DNA of 64,000 bases from CAVYOD01 sp963770045 (GTDB taxonomy: Bacteria; Acidobacteriota; Aminicenantia; Aminicenantales; CAVYOD01), in assembly GCA_963770045.1 (NCBI GenBank), contig CAVYOD010000015.1, positions 1-64,000 on the forward strand, in the 5' to 3' direction. The notes below the pieces were generated by a model. The model was not told where the DNA came from, ran no database searches, and saw only the letters and a program-made list of their open reading frames with translations. Position 1 is the first letter of the stretch. Every line of letters starts with the position of its first letter. Below are positions 37,722-45,622 of this stretch, one piece after another. The position numbers were made by a program, and so were the translations under genes.

Positions 37722-39139
37722 AGGATCTTTCCTTGCGCGGGGGCCGCGCCGGCCGCGGGATCTTCCCTCGACCAGCCGCCGCCGAGCGCTTTGTAGAGCT
37801 GGATGAGCGCCGTGGTGATCTCGGCCTCGCACGACTTCAGGCTGTCGGAGACCGTGAGCTGCGTCTGCTGCGTGCTCACGACGCTCGTGTAGTCGACGAG
37901 GCCCGCCTCGTAGCGCTGGCGCGCGAACTGCGCGGCGCTGCGCGCCGCCTCGTCGGCCGTCTGCAGGAAGGCGTAGCGCTCGCGGTTGCGGCGGAGGGAC
38001 ACCAGGGCGTTCTCCACATCCTCGAGCGCCGTGAGGACCGTCGACTCGTACGTCGCCAGCGCCTGCTCCTGAACCGCGGTCTGGACCTTGATCTGCTGGC
38101 GGAGGCGGCCACCGGCGAAAATCGTCTGTGCGATCGAGGCGGCGAGGGAGCGAATGACGGACGCGCCGCCGGTTAAGGCGGCCAGCGTAACCCCTTCGAC
38201 TCCCATAGAACCGCTGAGGCTCAAATTGGGATAGAGGGACGCGACGGCCGCGCCGACCCGCGCGGTCTGGGCGGCCAGCGTCCGCTCGGCGGCGCGGACG
38301 TCGGGGCGCTGGCGCAGGACTTCGGCGGGGATGCCGACGATCACGGACTCCGGGACGGCCGGAATCGGGGCCTGGGCCGCCAGCCTCTCGTCGGAGGATC
38401 CGGGCGCCGTTCCGAGAAGGACGGCGATCCGGTTCCTCGATCCGGCCAGGCTCGTTTCGAGCAAAGGGATCTGGGCCCGCGTCTGGGCTTCCGCCGCGCG
38501 AGCCTGTTCGAAGTCCAGGCCGCTGACCAGTCCCGCCTGGTAGCGCCAGCCGGCGATCTCGCGGGTCTCCACTTGGAGGGCCAGGTTCTCCCGGGCGATC
38601 GCAATCCGCGCCTGGAGCGAGCGGACGCTGATGTATTCGAGGGCCACCTCGGCGGCCAGCGAAACCTGCGTGTCGCGGAGGCTCGCGACCGTCGACTCGA
38701 GCTCGGCGGTGGACGCCTCCAGGGAACGCCTCGTTCCGCCGAAGATGTCCGGCTCCCAGCTGGCGTCAAACCCGGCCTGGTAGCTCGATATGGCCGCTTC
38801 GCCGCCGGTCTTGGACGTGCTCGCGCTCGCCCCTGCGCTCACGGTGGGGAACAGGTCGGCCGCGGCCACCTTGCGTTGGGCACGTGCCTCGCGCAGCCGT
38901 GCCCGCACGAGGTCCATGGTCGGGCTGGCCCGCAGCGCCGCGTCGACGAATTCGGAAAGCAACGGATCGCCGAGCTGCAGCCACCAGGCCGAGAGATCGC
39001 CGTTTTGGGCCCTCTCCGGCAGAGTGGCATGCCAGGCCGCCGGGACGTTCAGCTGCTCGGGCGTCCGCGGCTGATACTTCGGCCCGACGGCGCAGGACGC
39101 GAGCCCGACGGCCGCCGCCAGACATAAGAATTTCTTCAT
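37718..39139 (-). CDS. Outer-membrane efflux channel, NodT/TolC family lipoprotein
   Basis: 473 residues from the ATG at 39139 (MKKFLCLAAAVGLASC), with a lipobox LASC. The NodT-like opening AVGPKYQPRTPEQLNVPAAW is followed by two OEP repeats with coiled-coil segments. VGIPAEVLRQRPDVRAAERT and GAAVASLYPNLSLSGSMG are the standard NodT blocks. It is first in the operon tolC-macA-ATPase-macB, so a full tripartite pump is encoded. The exported compound is unknown. Confidence 0.93.
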   Translation of the reverse strand: MKKFLCLAAAVGLASCAVGPKYQPRTPEQLNVPAAWHATLPERAQNGDLSAWWLQLGDPLLSEFVDAALRASPTMDLVRARLREARAQRKVAAADLFPTVSAGASASTSKTGGEAAISSYQAGFDASWEPDIFGGTRRSLEASTAELESTVASLRDTQVSLAAEVALEYISVRSLQARIAIARENLALQVETREIAGWRYQAGLVSGLDFEQARAAEAQTRAQIPLLETSLAGSRNRIAVLLGTAPGSSDERLAAQAPIPAVPESVIVGIPAEVLRQRPDVRAAERTLAAQTARVGAAVASLYPNLSLSGSMGVEGVTLAALTGGASVIRSLAASIAQTIFAGGRLRQQIKVQTAVQEQALATYESTVLTALEDVENALVSLRRNRERYAFLQTADEAARSAAQFARQRYEAGLVDYTSVVSTQQTQLTVSDSLKSCEAEITTALIQLYKALGGGWSREDPAAGAAPAQGKIL

Positions 39140-39397
39140 GGTCTGCCTTTTAATAAAATGAACGATGGCTCCTGACACCTCGTCATCTATCAACTTCCGG
39201 CCACGCGCTTTAGTTGCCGCACGCCATAACTGCTTCTGGTAGTTTTGACGGACAGTTGGAAAATTTCTTCACTATCGTTCGTCACGTGGAGTTAGCGTTC
39301 GCGGTCGAGAAACCTCCTCTCTCCCAAAAATATCTAAAACTATCAAAAAGCATCATCTGAGCGCTCACTATAGTTCTTGGTGTTGGCCTGCTCTCGA

Positions 39398-39530
39398 TCA
39401 ATGTACCAGCCCTTGAGTGAACTTTTCAACCTCATAAGCCTCTGGAGCCGGAGGCCTGTAGCCTAAGGAACCGTGGGGCCTGAAGCGATTGTATTCCTTT
39501 CACCAGCCTTCGACAAGTAATTTGGTCTGA
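39398..39530 (-). pseudogene. IS3/IS481-type transposase relic (C-terminal end)
   Basis: On the minus strand a frame reads KEYNRFRPHGSLGYRPPAPE and AYEVEKFTQGLVH before its stop at 39398. W-x-x-x-YN-x-x-RPH-SLGYRPP is the hallmark end of the DDE integrase domain of IS3-like transposases. An in-frame TGA after the Trp (W*KEYN) and absence of the rest show that it is a remnant. Confidence 0.8.
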
Positions 39531-39568
39531 TAATGTGGATCAGAACCCGGCTCGATTCATTGTCCGCT

Positions 39569-39638
39569 GGTCATAAAGGCAACGCCCCGCCAGTCAGCAA
39601 GTCACGTGCCAGTCAACCCCGCCAGACTCTGCCTGGCG
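39569..39638 (+). repeat. Direct repeat, right copy
   Basis: Matches 34262-34331 in the same orientation (about 59 of 70 bases). It lies 39 bases from the transposase relic. Confidence 0.75.
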
Positions 39639-40185
39639 TCTTCACACCTCAAAAGGCCGGTTGCACCTCACTGGTCACGCAATTCATTGATTTTCAATGT
39701 TTATATGGGGAGAAATTGAAGTGCGCCTTATGCGATGAAGTTAGAACTTGCCCTATACAACCCAATGCAATTAAAACCGTCTCACAAAGCCAGCAAGTGT
39801 TGAGCCGGAAGCTGACTCGGTAACAAATGGAGTGCGTCACATTTTTTTAAATACACTCAGTTGGCTTCGAAGAAGGAATCGTCTTTAGAGAGTGCGACTA
39901 CAATGAAAACAGGAAAGCGATGGTATTTGGCGTTTCAGTGAACTTTTTGGCCTCCGCCTTATCATAGAGGCCGGACAAACTGGATAAAAGATAGGGGTGT
40001 GCTTTTTGCACGTGCTTGTGATCTCTCCTCTTTGGTCCCCGAAACCACCATGTGTTGTCCGAAAAAAGTATCCCAGATTCATGATTGATCCCGAAAAAAA
40101 GAAAACGCGATATCCGGCGGCGATATCATTTGCGGAGGAGAAGGGCTAACACTGACAAAATAATTCCGGATCGGCCACCCTTTTT

Positions 40186-40575
40186 CCTGTAACTAACCCA
40201 TTAGGAAGTGAGTTTCCATTCTCAGGGAATAAAAAATCGCTTTCTGCCATCTAATTTATGAGGAGGAGAAATTCCATTCCAAGTTGGGCATTGAAGAATA
40301 TAAAACCGGCAAAAAAATATCAGAGGAGGGCCATTCTATGGAGACGGCTTTCTCTTACATGAAGGCCCGGGGCCTGAAACGACGGGTTAGGACGAAGATT
40401 AGCGCAGGCACGCGGACGCGGGCAATCGTTGAGGATGAGAGTAAAAAGACAGACCAACGGGTGGAGTTCGTAGGATAGCAACACTCTTCAATCCATGGAT
40501 CCAAGCGAACAGGAAATTATTATAAAGGCCCAGAAGGGAGATTATAATGCTTTCCAAGGAACCATAAATAAACGG
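40186..40575 (+). repeat. Inverted repeat, right arm (about 390 bp)
   Basis: Counterpart of 33340-33722 in opposite orientation. It carries the same leader (AACCCATTAGGAAGTGAGTT and onward), the second copy of the small gene, and the first 20-25 codons of the sigma-factor-like gene. Confidence 0.85.
40338..40478 (+). CDS. Twin small protein, copy 2 (46 aa, or 64 aa from 40284)
   Basis: The ATG at 40338 has GAGGAGG upstream and gives METAFSYMKARGLKRRVRTK, ISAGTRTRAIVEDESKKTDQ and an ending VEFVG. The longer form would start with TTG at 40284. Compared with copy 1 the residues GLKR, ISAG, RTRA and VEDESKKT are kept while the third positions and the middle vary, and the length is identical. Followed 16 bases later by the chimeric sigma/Fis gene. 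Confidence 0.5.
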   Translation: METAFSYMKARGLKRRVRTKISAGTRTRAIVEDESKKTDQRVEFVG

Positions 40576-40821
40576 GAGCAGAGGTTCAGATTCGAGATCT
40601 GTGATCTTTTTGGGGTGCATTTCTGCGGAGAAAAACCTTTTAGTCTTAAAAGTCTTGTCGAGGAGCTCGAAAAAAGCGTTATCCTGAAAGCCCTCCAGAC
40701 TGTGAAAGGAAACCAGAAAGAGGCCGCGAAGCTCCTCGGGGTTAAATACACGACGTTTCATGAAAAGGTCAAGCGCTACAAGATCAGGTTCGAGAAGAAC
40801 CCGCTTCTTTACTCTTTATGA
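40495..40821 (+). CDS. Chimeric gene: sigma-factor start fused to Fis-type HTH (108 aa)
   Basis: The first 25 residues (MDPSEQEIIIKAQKGDYNAF) copy the start of the ECF sigma factor at 33413. The rest is unrelated: LKSLVEELEKSVILKALQTV, KGNQKEAAKLLGVKYTTFHE and KVKRYKI form a Fis/HTH_8 DNA-binding domain like the C-terminus of NtrC-type activators. The frame is open with no stops. It may be a small DNA-binding protein or the residue of recombination. The RBS region is inherited from the sigma-factor copy. Confidence 0.55.
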   Translation: MDPSEQEIIIKAQKGDYNAFQGTINKREQRFRFEICDLFGVHFCGEKPFSLKSLVEELEKSVILKALQTVKGNQKEAAKLLGVKYTTFHEKVKRYKIRFEKNPLLYSL

Positions 40822-40861
40822 TTCTTACCCGATCTTGAGATTCGCGCGGCGGGGAAAAACT

Positions 40862-41020
40862 TGCCCTTTTCCTATTTTAACCCGAGAAGAGCGCAGAGGA
40901 TCAAAAGAACAATCATCGACCTGCTCTCCGAAAAGGGCCTTTTTTTAAAGCCCAGAAGATGATGAAAATTGTCATCCCGGGAAGCCGGCTCCCACTACGC
41001 CGTGGGCGAGGTGTAGATCG
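40862..41020 (+). pseudogene. Decayed bamA fragment
   Basis: Bases 40863-40940 translate to PFSYFNPRRAQRIKRTIIDL and LSEKGL, matching BamA PFSYFNPAKAQRIKRTIIDL. After a deletion, bases 40953-41017 match the BamA segment KMMKIVIPVKAGPRYAVGEV with frame breaks. Orientation is opposite to the intact bamA at 28216-30512. Confidence 0.85.
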
Positions 41021-41068
41021 ATACAGAGAATGACGCACTCGATCTGAATATCGTTTTGGCTGGATACT

Positions 41069-41188
41069 ATGAGATGTGAAAAAGCGGCGACCGTTCTCCT
41101 GGCCTCGGCCCTTGTCCTGTGCCGGGCTTGGGAGGCCGGATTCGAAGACCCAGAAGTTTTCCTTGCAGGGGGGAAAGGGGAGGACTGA
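41069..41188 (+). CDS. Possible 39-aa secreted peptide coupled to the secretin gene
   Basis: ATG at 41069; MRCEKAATVLLASALVLCRA then WEAGFEDPEVFLAGGKGED. The first part is signal-like with a possible lipobox (LVLC). Its TGA overlaps the secretin ATG by one base (TGATG), which favours translational coupling. It could be a remnant of a PilP-like partner. No RBS clearer than GGATACT is seen. Confidence 0.3.
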   Translation: MRCEKAATVLLASALVLCRAWEAGFEDPEVFLAGGKGED

Positions 41189-43329
41189 TGAAAAAGACAT
41201 CGTTTTTGATGATACTGGCTCTCAGCCTGTGGGGCTGCATGATTCTGAGCCAGACCTACAAGCTAGGGAACGAAGCCGAGATCAACAAGAAGTACGATGA
41301 AGCCATCAAGTATTACGCGAAAGCCAACCTGGAGAGTCCGAAGGAACCGATCTATCGGCTGGCCTTGGCTCGGGCGAAATTCTCGGCGACCATGATGCAC
41401 CTTCAGGAGGGCAGGAAGCTTGCCGCCCAGGGCAAGAAGGAGGAGGCACTCAAGGAATATGAATCGGCTCTGTCGTACGATCCGTTGAACCGCAATATTA
41501 AGGAGGAGGTGAGGGCGTTGACCGAGGAGGCTCCCAAGAAAGAAAAGCCCAAAGAGGAGATGATGGAGCCGCCGGTGCAACTCAAGGCGTCGACGGAGAG
41601 GATCCGCGAACTGAAGTTTGCGGCTGCCTCTCTTCGCTCGATCTTCCAGGCGCTCGGCAAGTCGGCCGGCGTGAACTTCATCTTTGATGAACAGTTCAAG
41701 GACACGACGTTCACGATCGACCTGAAGGACAAGGAGTTCGAGCAGGCCATCAATTTCCTGTGTCTCTCGAGCAAGAATTTTTATCGTGTCGTCGACGAGC
41801 GCACGGCCATCATCATCCCCGACACACCTGTCAAGCGGCTCCAGTACGAGGTTAACGCCATCAAGACATTCTATCTCTCTAATCTGAACGCCCAGGATGT
41901 CCTGAACAGCCTCAGCGCCATGTTGCGGAATCAGTACCGCCCGCCCAATATCATCATCGACAAGAACCTCAATACCGTGACCATCCGGGACACTCCGACG
42001 ACGATCAGGCTGGCCGAGAAGCTTCTCCAGAACTGGGACAAGTCCAAGGGCGAAGTCGTGATTGACCTCGAGATCATGGAAGTCTCACGGATCAAGCTGC
42101 AAACTCTAGGGCTTGATTTTTCGGGGACCACCATCGGAATGCTCTACGGGAAGACCTCGAGCTCAACCGACACCACTTCTGGCTGGAATAATCTTAAAGA
42201 TGTCAAATTTTCTAAATCCTCGAATTGGGAGGTTAGCTTTCCCACTGCCTATCTGGACTTCTTGGAATCCGACTCGGACACAAAAATCATCGCTCAGCCG
42301 CGGCTCCGTGGCGTCGGCGATGAAAAGATAGACTACAAGGTCGGGCAGAAGGTCCCGATTCCGCAAACGACGTTCACTCCGGTTGCGGCCGGAGGGGTCA
42401 GCTCGCAGCCGGTGGTCAGCTATGTCCAACAGGATGTCGGCATCGAGGTCAGCATCAAACCCCGGATCCATATGGAGAAAGAGGTCACTCTGGAAATGGA
42501 CATCAAGATCACATCGCTCGGGGGGACAGGCTATGCGGACATTCCTATTATCAACAACCGGGAAGTGAAGAATGTGATCCGGTTGAAAGATGGGGAAACG
42601 AATCTGCTCGCGGGGCTCCTGAAGGACGAGGAGAGAAAAACCCTGAAGGGGATCCCTGGACTCAAGAGCCTGCCCGGAATCGGCCGGCTCTTCTCGAACT
42701 ACAACACCGATATCGAGCAGACCGATGTCATATTGACGGTCACGCCCCACGTCATCAGGTGGGTCGAAGTCAATGAGGAGGATCTCAAGCCCCTCTGGGT
42801 CGAGCTGGAAGGCATTTCTTCGGGACGGACGGCCGCCGTCCCCGAGGAAGAGATTCCGGAATCGCCGCCCACGGAAGAGCAGCAACTCGCGGAGCAGGCT
42901 CAGGAAGAGCCCGGATTGAGCCAGGTCTTTTTGAACCCCGGGAGCTTTGAAGTTCCCCAGAACCGGGAGTTTCGGATCAGCGTCAACGTGAGGACAGAGC
43001 AGGAAGTGGGCACCATGACCGTGAACCTGAGCTTTAACCCTCAGGTCCTGAAACTGAAGGAAGTGACGGAGGGGGGGCTGTTTAGACAGCTGGGAGCGAA
43101 CGTGCCTTTCCTGAGGAACATCGATAACGCCGGGGGGAGCTGCACGATCGCGTTCTCCAGCCCGCTGCCCAACAAGGGCTTCAAAGGCGAGGGGAGCCTG
43201 GCCGTTCTCGTGTTCGAGTCTTCGGCCAAAGGAGAAAGCTCGGTCGCCGTCTCCAGCGTCTCGGCCAACGCGCCGACCGGGAAAATGGTCTCGTTTGAAA
43301 CGACCGAATCCCAGGTGATCATCCGGTAA
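41188..43329 (+). CDS. Type II secretion/pilus secretin with TPR start and cohesin-like end
   Basis: 713 residues. The ATG at 41188 has GGGGAGGA upstream. A lipoprotein-type signal (FLMILALSLWGC) is followed by a short TPR-like repeat region (residues about 25-110). An STN/N0 domain reads FAAASLRSIFQALGKSAGVN, then N1-type domains (TIRDTPTTIRLAEKLLQNWD). The secretin core contains VGQKVPIPQTTF, VQQDVGIEVSIKPRIH, DGETNLLAGLLKDEERKTLK and IPGLKSLPGIGRLFSNYNTD. After a Glu/Pro linker, residues about 600-713 form a cohesin-like beta domain (VPQNREFRISVNVRTEQEVG). It forms an outer-membrane pore for secretion or pili; no gsp/pil partners are in the window. Confidence 0.88.
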   Translation: MKKTSFLMILALSLWGCMILSQTYKLGNEAEINKKYDEAIKYYAKANLESPKEPIYRLALARAKFSATMMHLQEGRKLAAQGKKEEALKEYESALSYDPLNRNIKEEVRALTEEAPKKEKPKEEMMEPPVQLKASTERIRELKFAAASLRSIFQALGKSAGVNFIFDEQFKDTTFTIDLKDKEFEQAINFLCLSSKNFYRVVDERTAIIIPDTPVKRLQYEVNAIKTFYLSNLNAQDVLNSLSAMLRNQYRPPNIIIDKNLNTVTIRDTPTTIRLAEKLLQNWDKSKGEVVIDLEIMEVSRIKLQTLGLDFSGTTIGMLYGKTSSSTDTTSGWNNLKDVKFSKSSNWEVSFPTAYLDFLESDSDTKIIAQPRLRGVGDEKIDYKVGQKVPIPQTTFTPVAAGGVSSQPVVSYVQQDVGIEVSIKPRIHMEKEVTLEMDIKITSLGGTGYADIPIINNREVKNVIRLKDGETNLLAGLLKDEERKTLKGIPGLKSLPGIGRLFSNYNTDIEQTDVILTVTPHVIRWVEVNEEDLKPLWVELEGISSGRTAAVPEEEIPESPPTEEQQLAEQAQEEPGLSQVFLNPGSFEVPQNREFRISVNVRTEQEVGTMTVNLSFNPQVLKLKEVTEGGLFRQLGANVPFLRNIDNAGGSCTIAFSSPLPNKGFKGEGSLAVLVFESSAKGESSVAVSSVSANAPTGKMVSFETTESQVIIR

Positions 43330-43723
43330 AAAGACGCCTGTCTCATCATCTCGTCGTTTTGTCTATCTCGTCAGCTTCGTTCTCCGTTCACCGCACCTCG
43401 TACCCCGTCAATCTCGGCAATACTGTAAGCCAGGAGATGCGAGCCGAAGCGCAAGTTAGCATAGCTGCAAAAGCGCTGCCCGATGTAAAGATGATCCTTC
43501 AACTATTTACAAAAAACCTTTTCAGTCATGAAACCTCCTTTATTGAATAATTAGCCTGAACGGCTTGACTCTCCGGGTCTATTTCTGAGAGAATTTTATT
43601 GACTTCTGATAACCGGGAAAGAGCTTGAGAATCGGATAAAGCAGTGATAAAAGGGGACACCCAAGCGAGCTTAAATCTGTGCCCGACTTTTTTCAATTGG
43701 AATTTTGGAGGAAGCGCGGCTCT
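43330..43723. other. Gene-free stretch with micro-repeats and a direct repeat
   Basis: No gene is supported. It contains a TCTCGTC-type micro-repeat at 43346-43375 and the first copy of a 110-base direct repeat at 43563-43672. Confidence 0.5.
43563..43672 (+). repeat. 110-bp direct repeat, copy 1
   Basis: From GCTTGACTCT to GGGGACACCCAAGCGAGCTTA. It matches 44395-44504 in the same orientation at roughly 93 of 110 positions. The two copies flank the isochorismatase-family gene. Confidence 0.8.
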
Positions 43724-44293
43724 CTATTTCACAAGCCGGAGAATAGCCTTGAATTGCTCTGTTCCACAGACTTCTAAGAGTTCGAAGAGAATGGATTCGA
43801 CAGTTGTGATTTCAGCCCCGTTGGCCTCCATTCTCCTGAGCGCGCATTCGCAATCAAAGGGGCGGCGCGAGGACACGGCATTCGCCGCGACATAGGCTTG
43901 GAAGCCGTTGGCCATCAGATCGAGGACAGTTTGTTGGACACAGACATGACATTCTATTCCGCAAACAACAAGTTGTGAGAGACCTTTCTTTTTGAATTCT
44001 TGAAAAAGACCCGGAGCCCCGCAACAGCTGAAACTCATTTTCTGGATGCCAACGATCCCGGTCAGAGCCTCTTTGACGGGCGCGGCCGTCTCGCCCAGTC
44101 CTTTTGGATACTGCTCTGTGTAATAAACCGGAACATCCAGGGTTCTGACACCTTGGATGAGCCTGACGATGTTATCCGTAACCTGTTTTGATTCGTGCAT
44201 GGTCGCAAGGATCTTTGTTTGGACGTCAATGACGATCAGCCCCGCCTTTTGGCGCTGCAAGATTTTACCGCTTCTTAAGATTGATTCAGACAT
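43724..44293 (-). CDS. Isochorismatase-family cysteine hydrolase
   Basis: 189 residues from the ATG at 44293 (AAGGACAG upstream). The catalytic triad of the family is visible: Asp in GLIVIDVQTKI, Lys in TEQYPKGLGET and Cys in VVCGIECHVCVQQTV. The GIExHVCV form with EQYPKGLG resembles the YcaC/isochorismatase-domain-containing group rather than true isochorismatases. It hydrolyses an amide, ester or vinyl ether that cannot be named from sequence. The gene is flanked by direct repeats. Confidence 0.88.
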   Translation of the reverse strand: MSESILRSGKILQRQKAGLIVIDVQTKILATMHESKQVTDNIVRLIQGVRTLDVPVYYTEQYPKGLGETAAPVKEALTGIVGIQKMSFSCCGAPGLFQEFKKKGLSQLVVCGIECHVCVQQTVLDLMANGFQAYVAANAVSSRRPFDCECALRRMEANGAEITTVESILFELLEVCGTEQFKAILRLVK

Positions 44294-44394
44294 GGTTCTG
44301 TCCTTATGATACTCCAGCATCCTTCCTTGGTTCAAGGTCATTGTGCCCCAAATCCTTTCATGATGCATGCTCAGAAAAAGATTTAGCCGAGAAA

Positions 44395-44504
44395 GCTTGA
44401 CTCTTCTCGTCTATTTCTGAGAGAATTTTTTTGACATCTGATTACCGGGAAAGACTTTGAGAATCAGATAAGATAGTTTTAATAGGGGACACCCGAGCGT
44501 GCTT
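44395..44504 (+). repeat. 110-bp direct repeat, copy 2
   Basis: Copy of 43563-43672. Its right end overlaps the GTG start of the pseudouridine synthase gene, so it may supply that gene's leader. Confidence 0.8.
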
Positions 44505-45425
44505 AGGAACGAATTCAGGATAACGGTCTCTTTTGGTTTGGATCAAAGGCTCGACGTCTTCTTGACCGGGAACCTCAGAATCTTTGCCCGCTCGCAGGTC
44601 CAGCGGCTCATCGAGGAGGGGAAGGCCAAGGTCAACGGCGAGCCCAAGAAAACGGGCTACAGGCTTAGAGAAGGGGACAGGGTCGAGATCGAATATGAAG
44701 AAGCGCCTGCCTTCCTCGATCTCCAGCCCGAGAACATACCTCTTGAGGTCATCTACAGCGATGAGCACATCATTATCATAAATAAGCCGGCCGGCCTGGT
44801 CGTTCACCCCGGCGCTGGAAATCCCGGCGGGACTCTGGTCAATGCCCTTCTTTATTTTTATCCGGAGGTTAAAAACCTGGGGGCCCAGGATCGGCCCGGA
44901 ATCGTTCATCGCCTGGACAAGGAGACCTCCGGCGTGATGGTCGTGGCCAGAAACCGAAAGGCCTATATCGAGCTCCAGAGCCAGTTCCGGAAAAGGGAAG
45001 TCCACAAGGTCTATCTTGGGCTCATCTGGGGAAAAATGGCCGAAAAAGAAGGGCGGATGACCTGGGGAATCGGCCGCCATCCCAAGCACGGCCAGAAGAT
45101 CTCAGTCAAGACCAACAAACCGCGGGAAGCCGAAACGCACTACCGTGTGCTCAAGGAATTCAAGGATTTTAGCCTCCTCGAAATCGAGCCGGTCACGGGT
45201 CGAACCCACCAGATCAGGGTGCATTTCTCGGCGGCCGGACATCCGATCGTCGGAGACGAGCTCTATGGCCGGAGTCAGAGAAAAGTCAAACAGCCCCGCC
45301 TGTTTCTTCACGCCCAAAGGCTGGCCTTTCATCATCCGGCGACGGGGAAGCGCGTGGAATTCACCTCACCGCTGCCCGACGATTTAAAGGCCTTCCTGGG
45401 AGAAATTCAAGAAGGTGGAGAGTGA
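44499..45425 (+). CDS. rluD: RluA/RluD-family pseudouridine synthase
   Basis: 308 residues starting with GTG at 44499. The N-terminal S4 RNA-binding domain (RLDVFLTGNLRIFARSQVQR, then LIEEGKAKVNGEPKKTGYRL) is followed by the catalytic domain. PGIVHRLDKETSGVMVVARN holds the HRLDxxTSG motif with the nucleophilic Asp; EPVTGRTHQIRVHF and GDELYG follow. It converts uridines in 23S rRNA (RluD sites are the usual ones). The symbol is given by family resemblance; the exact target is inferred. Confidence 0.92.
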   Translation: MLRNEFRITVSFGLDQRLDVFLTGNLRIFARSQVQRLIEEGKAKVNGEPKKTGYRLREGDRVEIEYEEAPAFLDLQPENIPLEVIYSDEHIIIINKPAGLVVHPGAGNPGGTLVNALLYFYPEVKNLGAQDRPGIVHRLDKETSGVMVVARNRKAYIELQSQFRKREVHKVYLGLIWGKMAEKEGRMTWGIGRHPKHGQKISVKTNKPREAETHYRVLKEFKDFSLLEIEPVTGRTHQIRVHFSAAGHPIVGDELYGRSQRKVKQPRLFLHAQRLAFHHPATGKRVEFTSPLPDDLKAFLGEIQEGGE

Positions 45426-45622
45426 CACTCAGCGGGTGAGGTGTCTGGATTCAACTAGGGTTTGAGTTTGCGACTTTTGCTGCTCACGGCTCACAGCTCA
45501 GTGCTCACCTCTGTATTTTTGTGTTGAGCGAACCGCCGCGTTTAGTGTATTATATTAGTTACTTTTTTCTCCCGAGCTTTCGATTCTAAAGTTGAAAGAG
45601 ATCCAGGGATGGAGGCTTGAGC

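Larger units (their letters stand above)
39194..40185. other. Gene-free right side of the efflux island
   Basis: This stretch contains an IS3-type transposase relic at 39398-39530 and the right direct-repeat copy at 39569-39638. The remainder (39639-40185) shows no gene that I can support; it is AT-richer than the operon. Confidence 0.5.
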
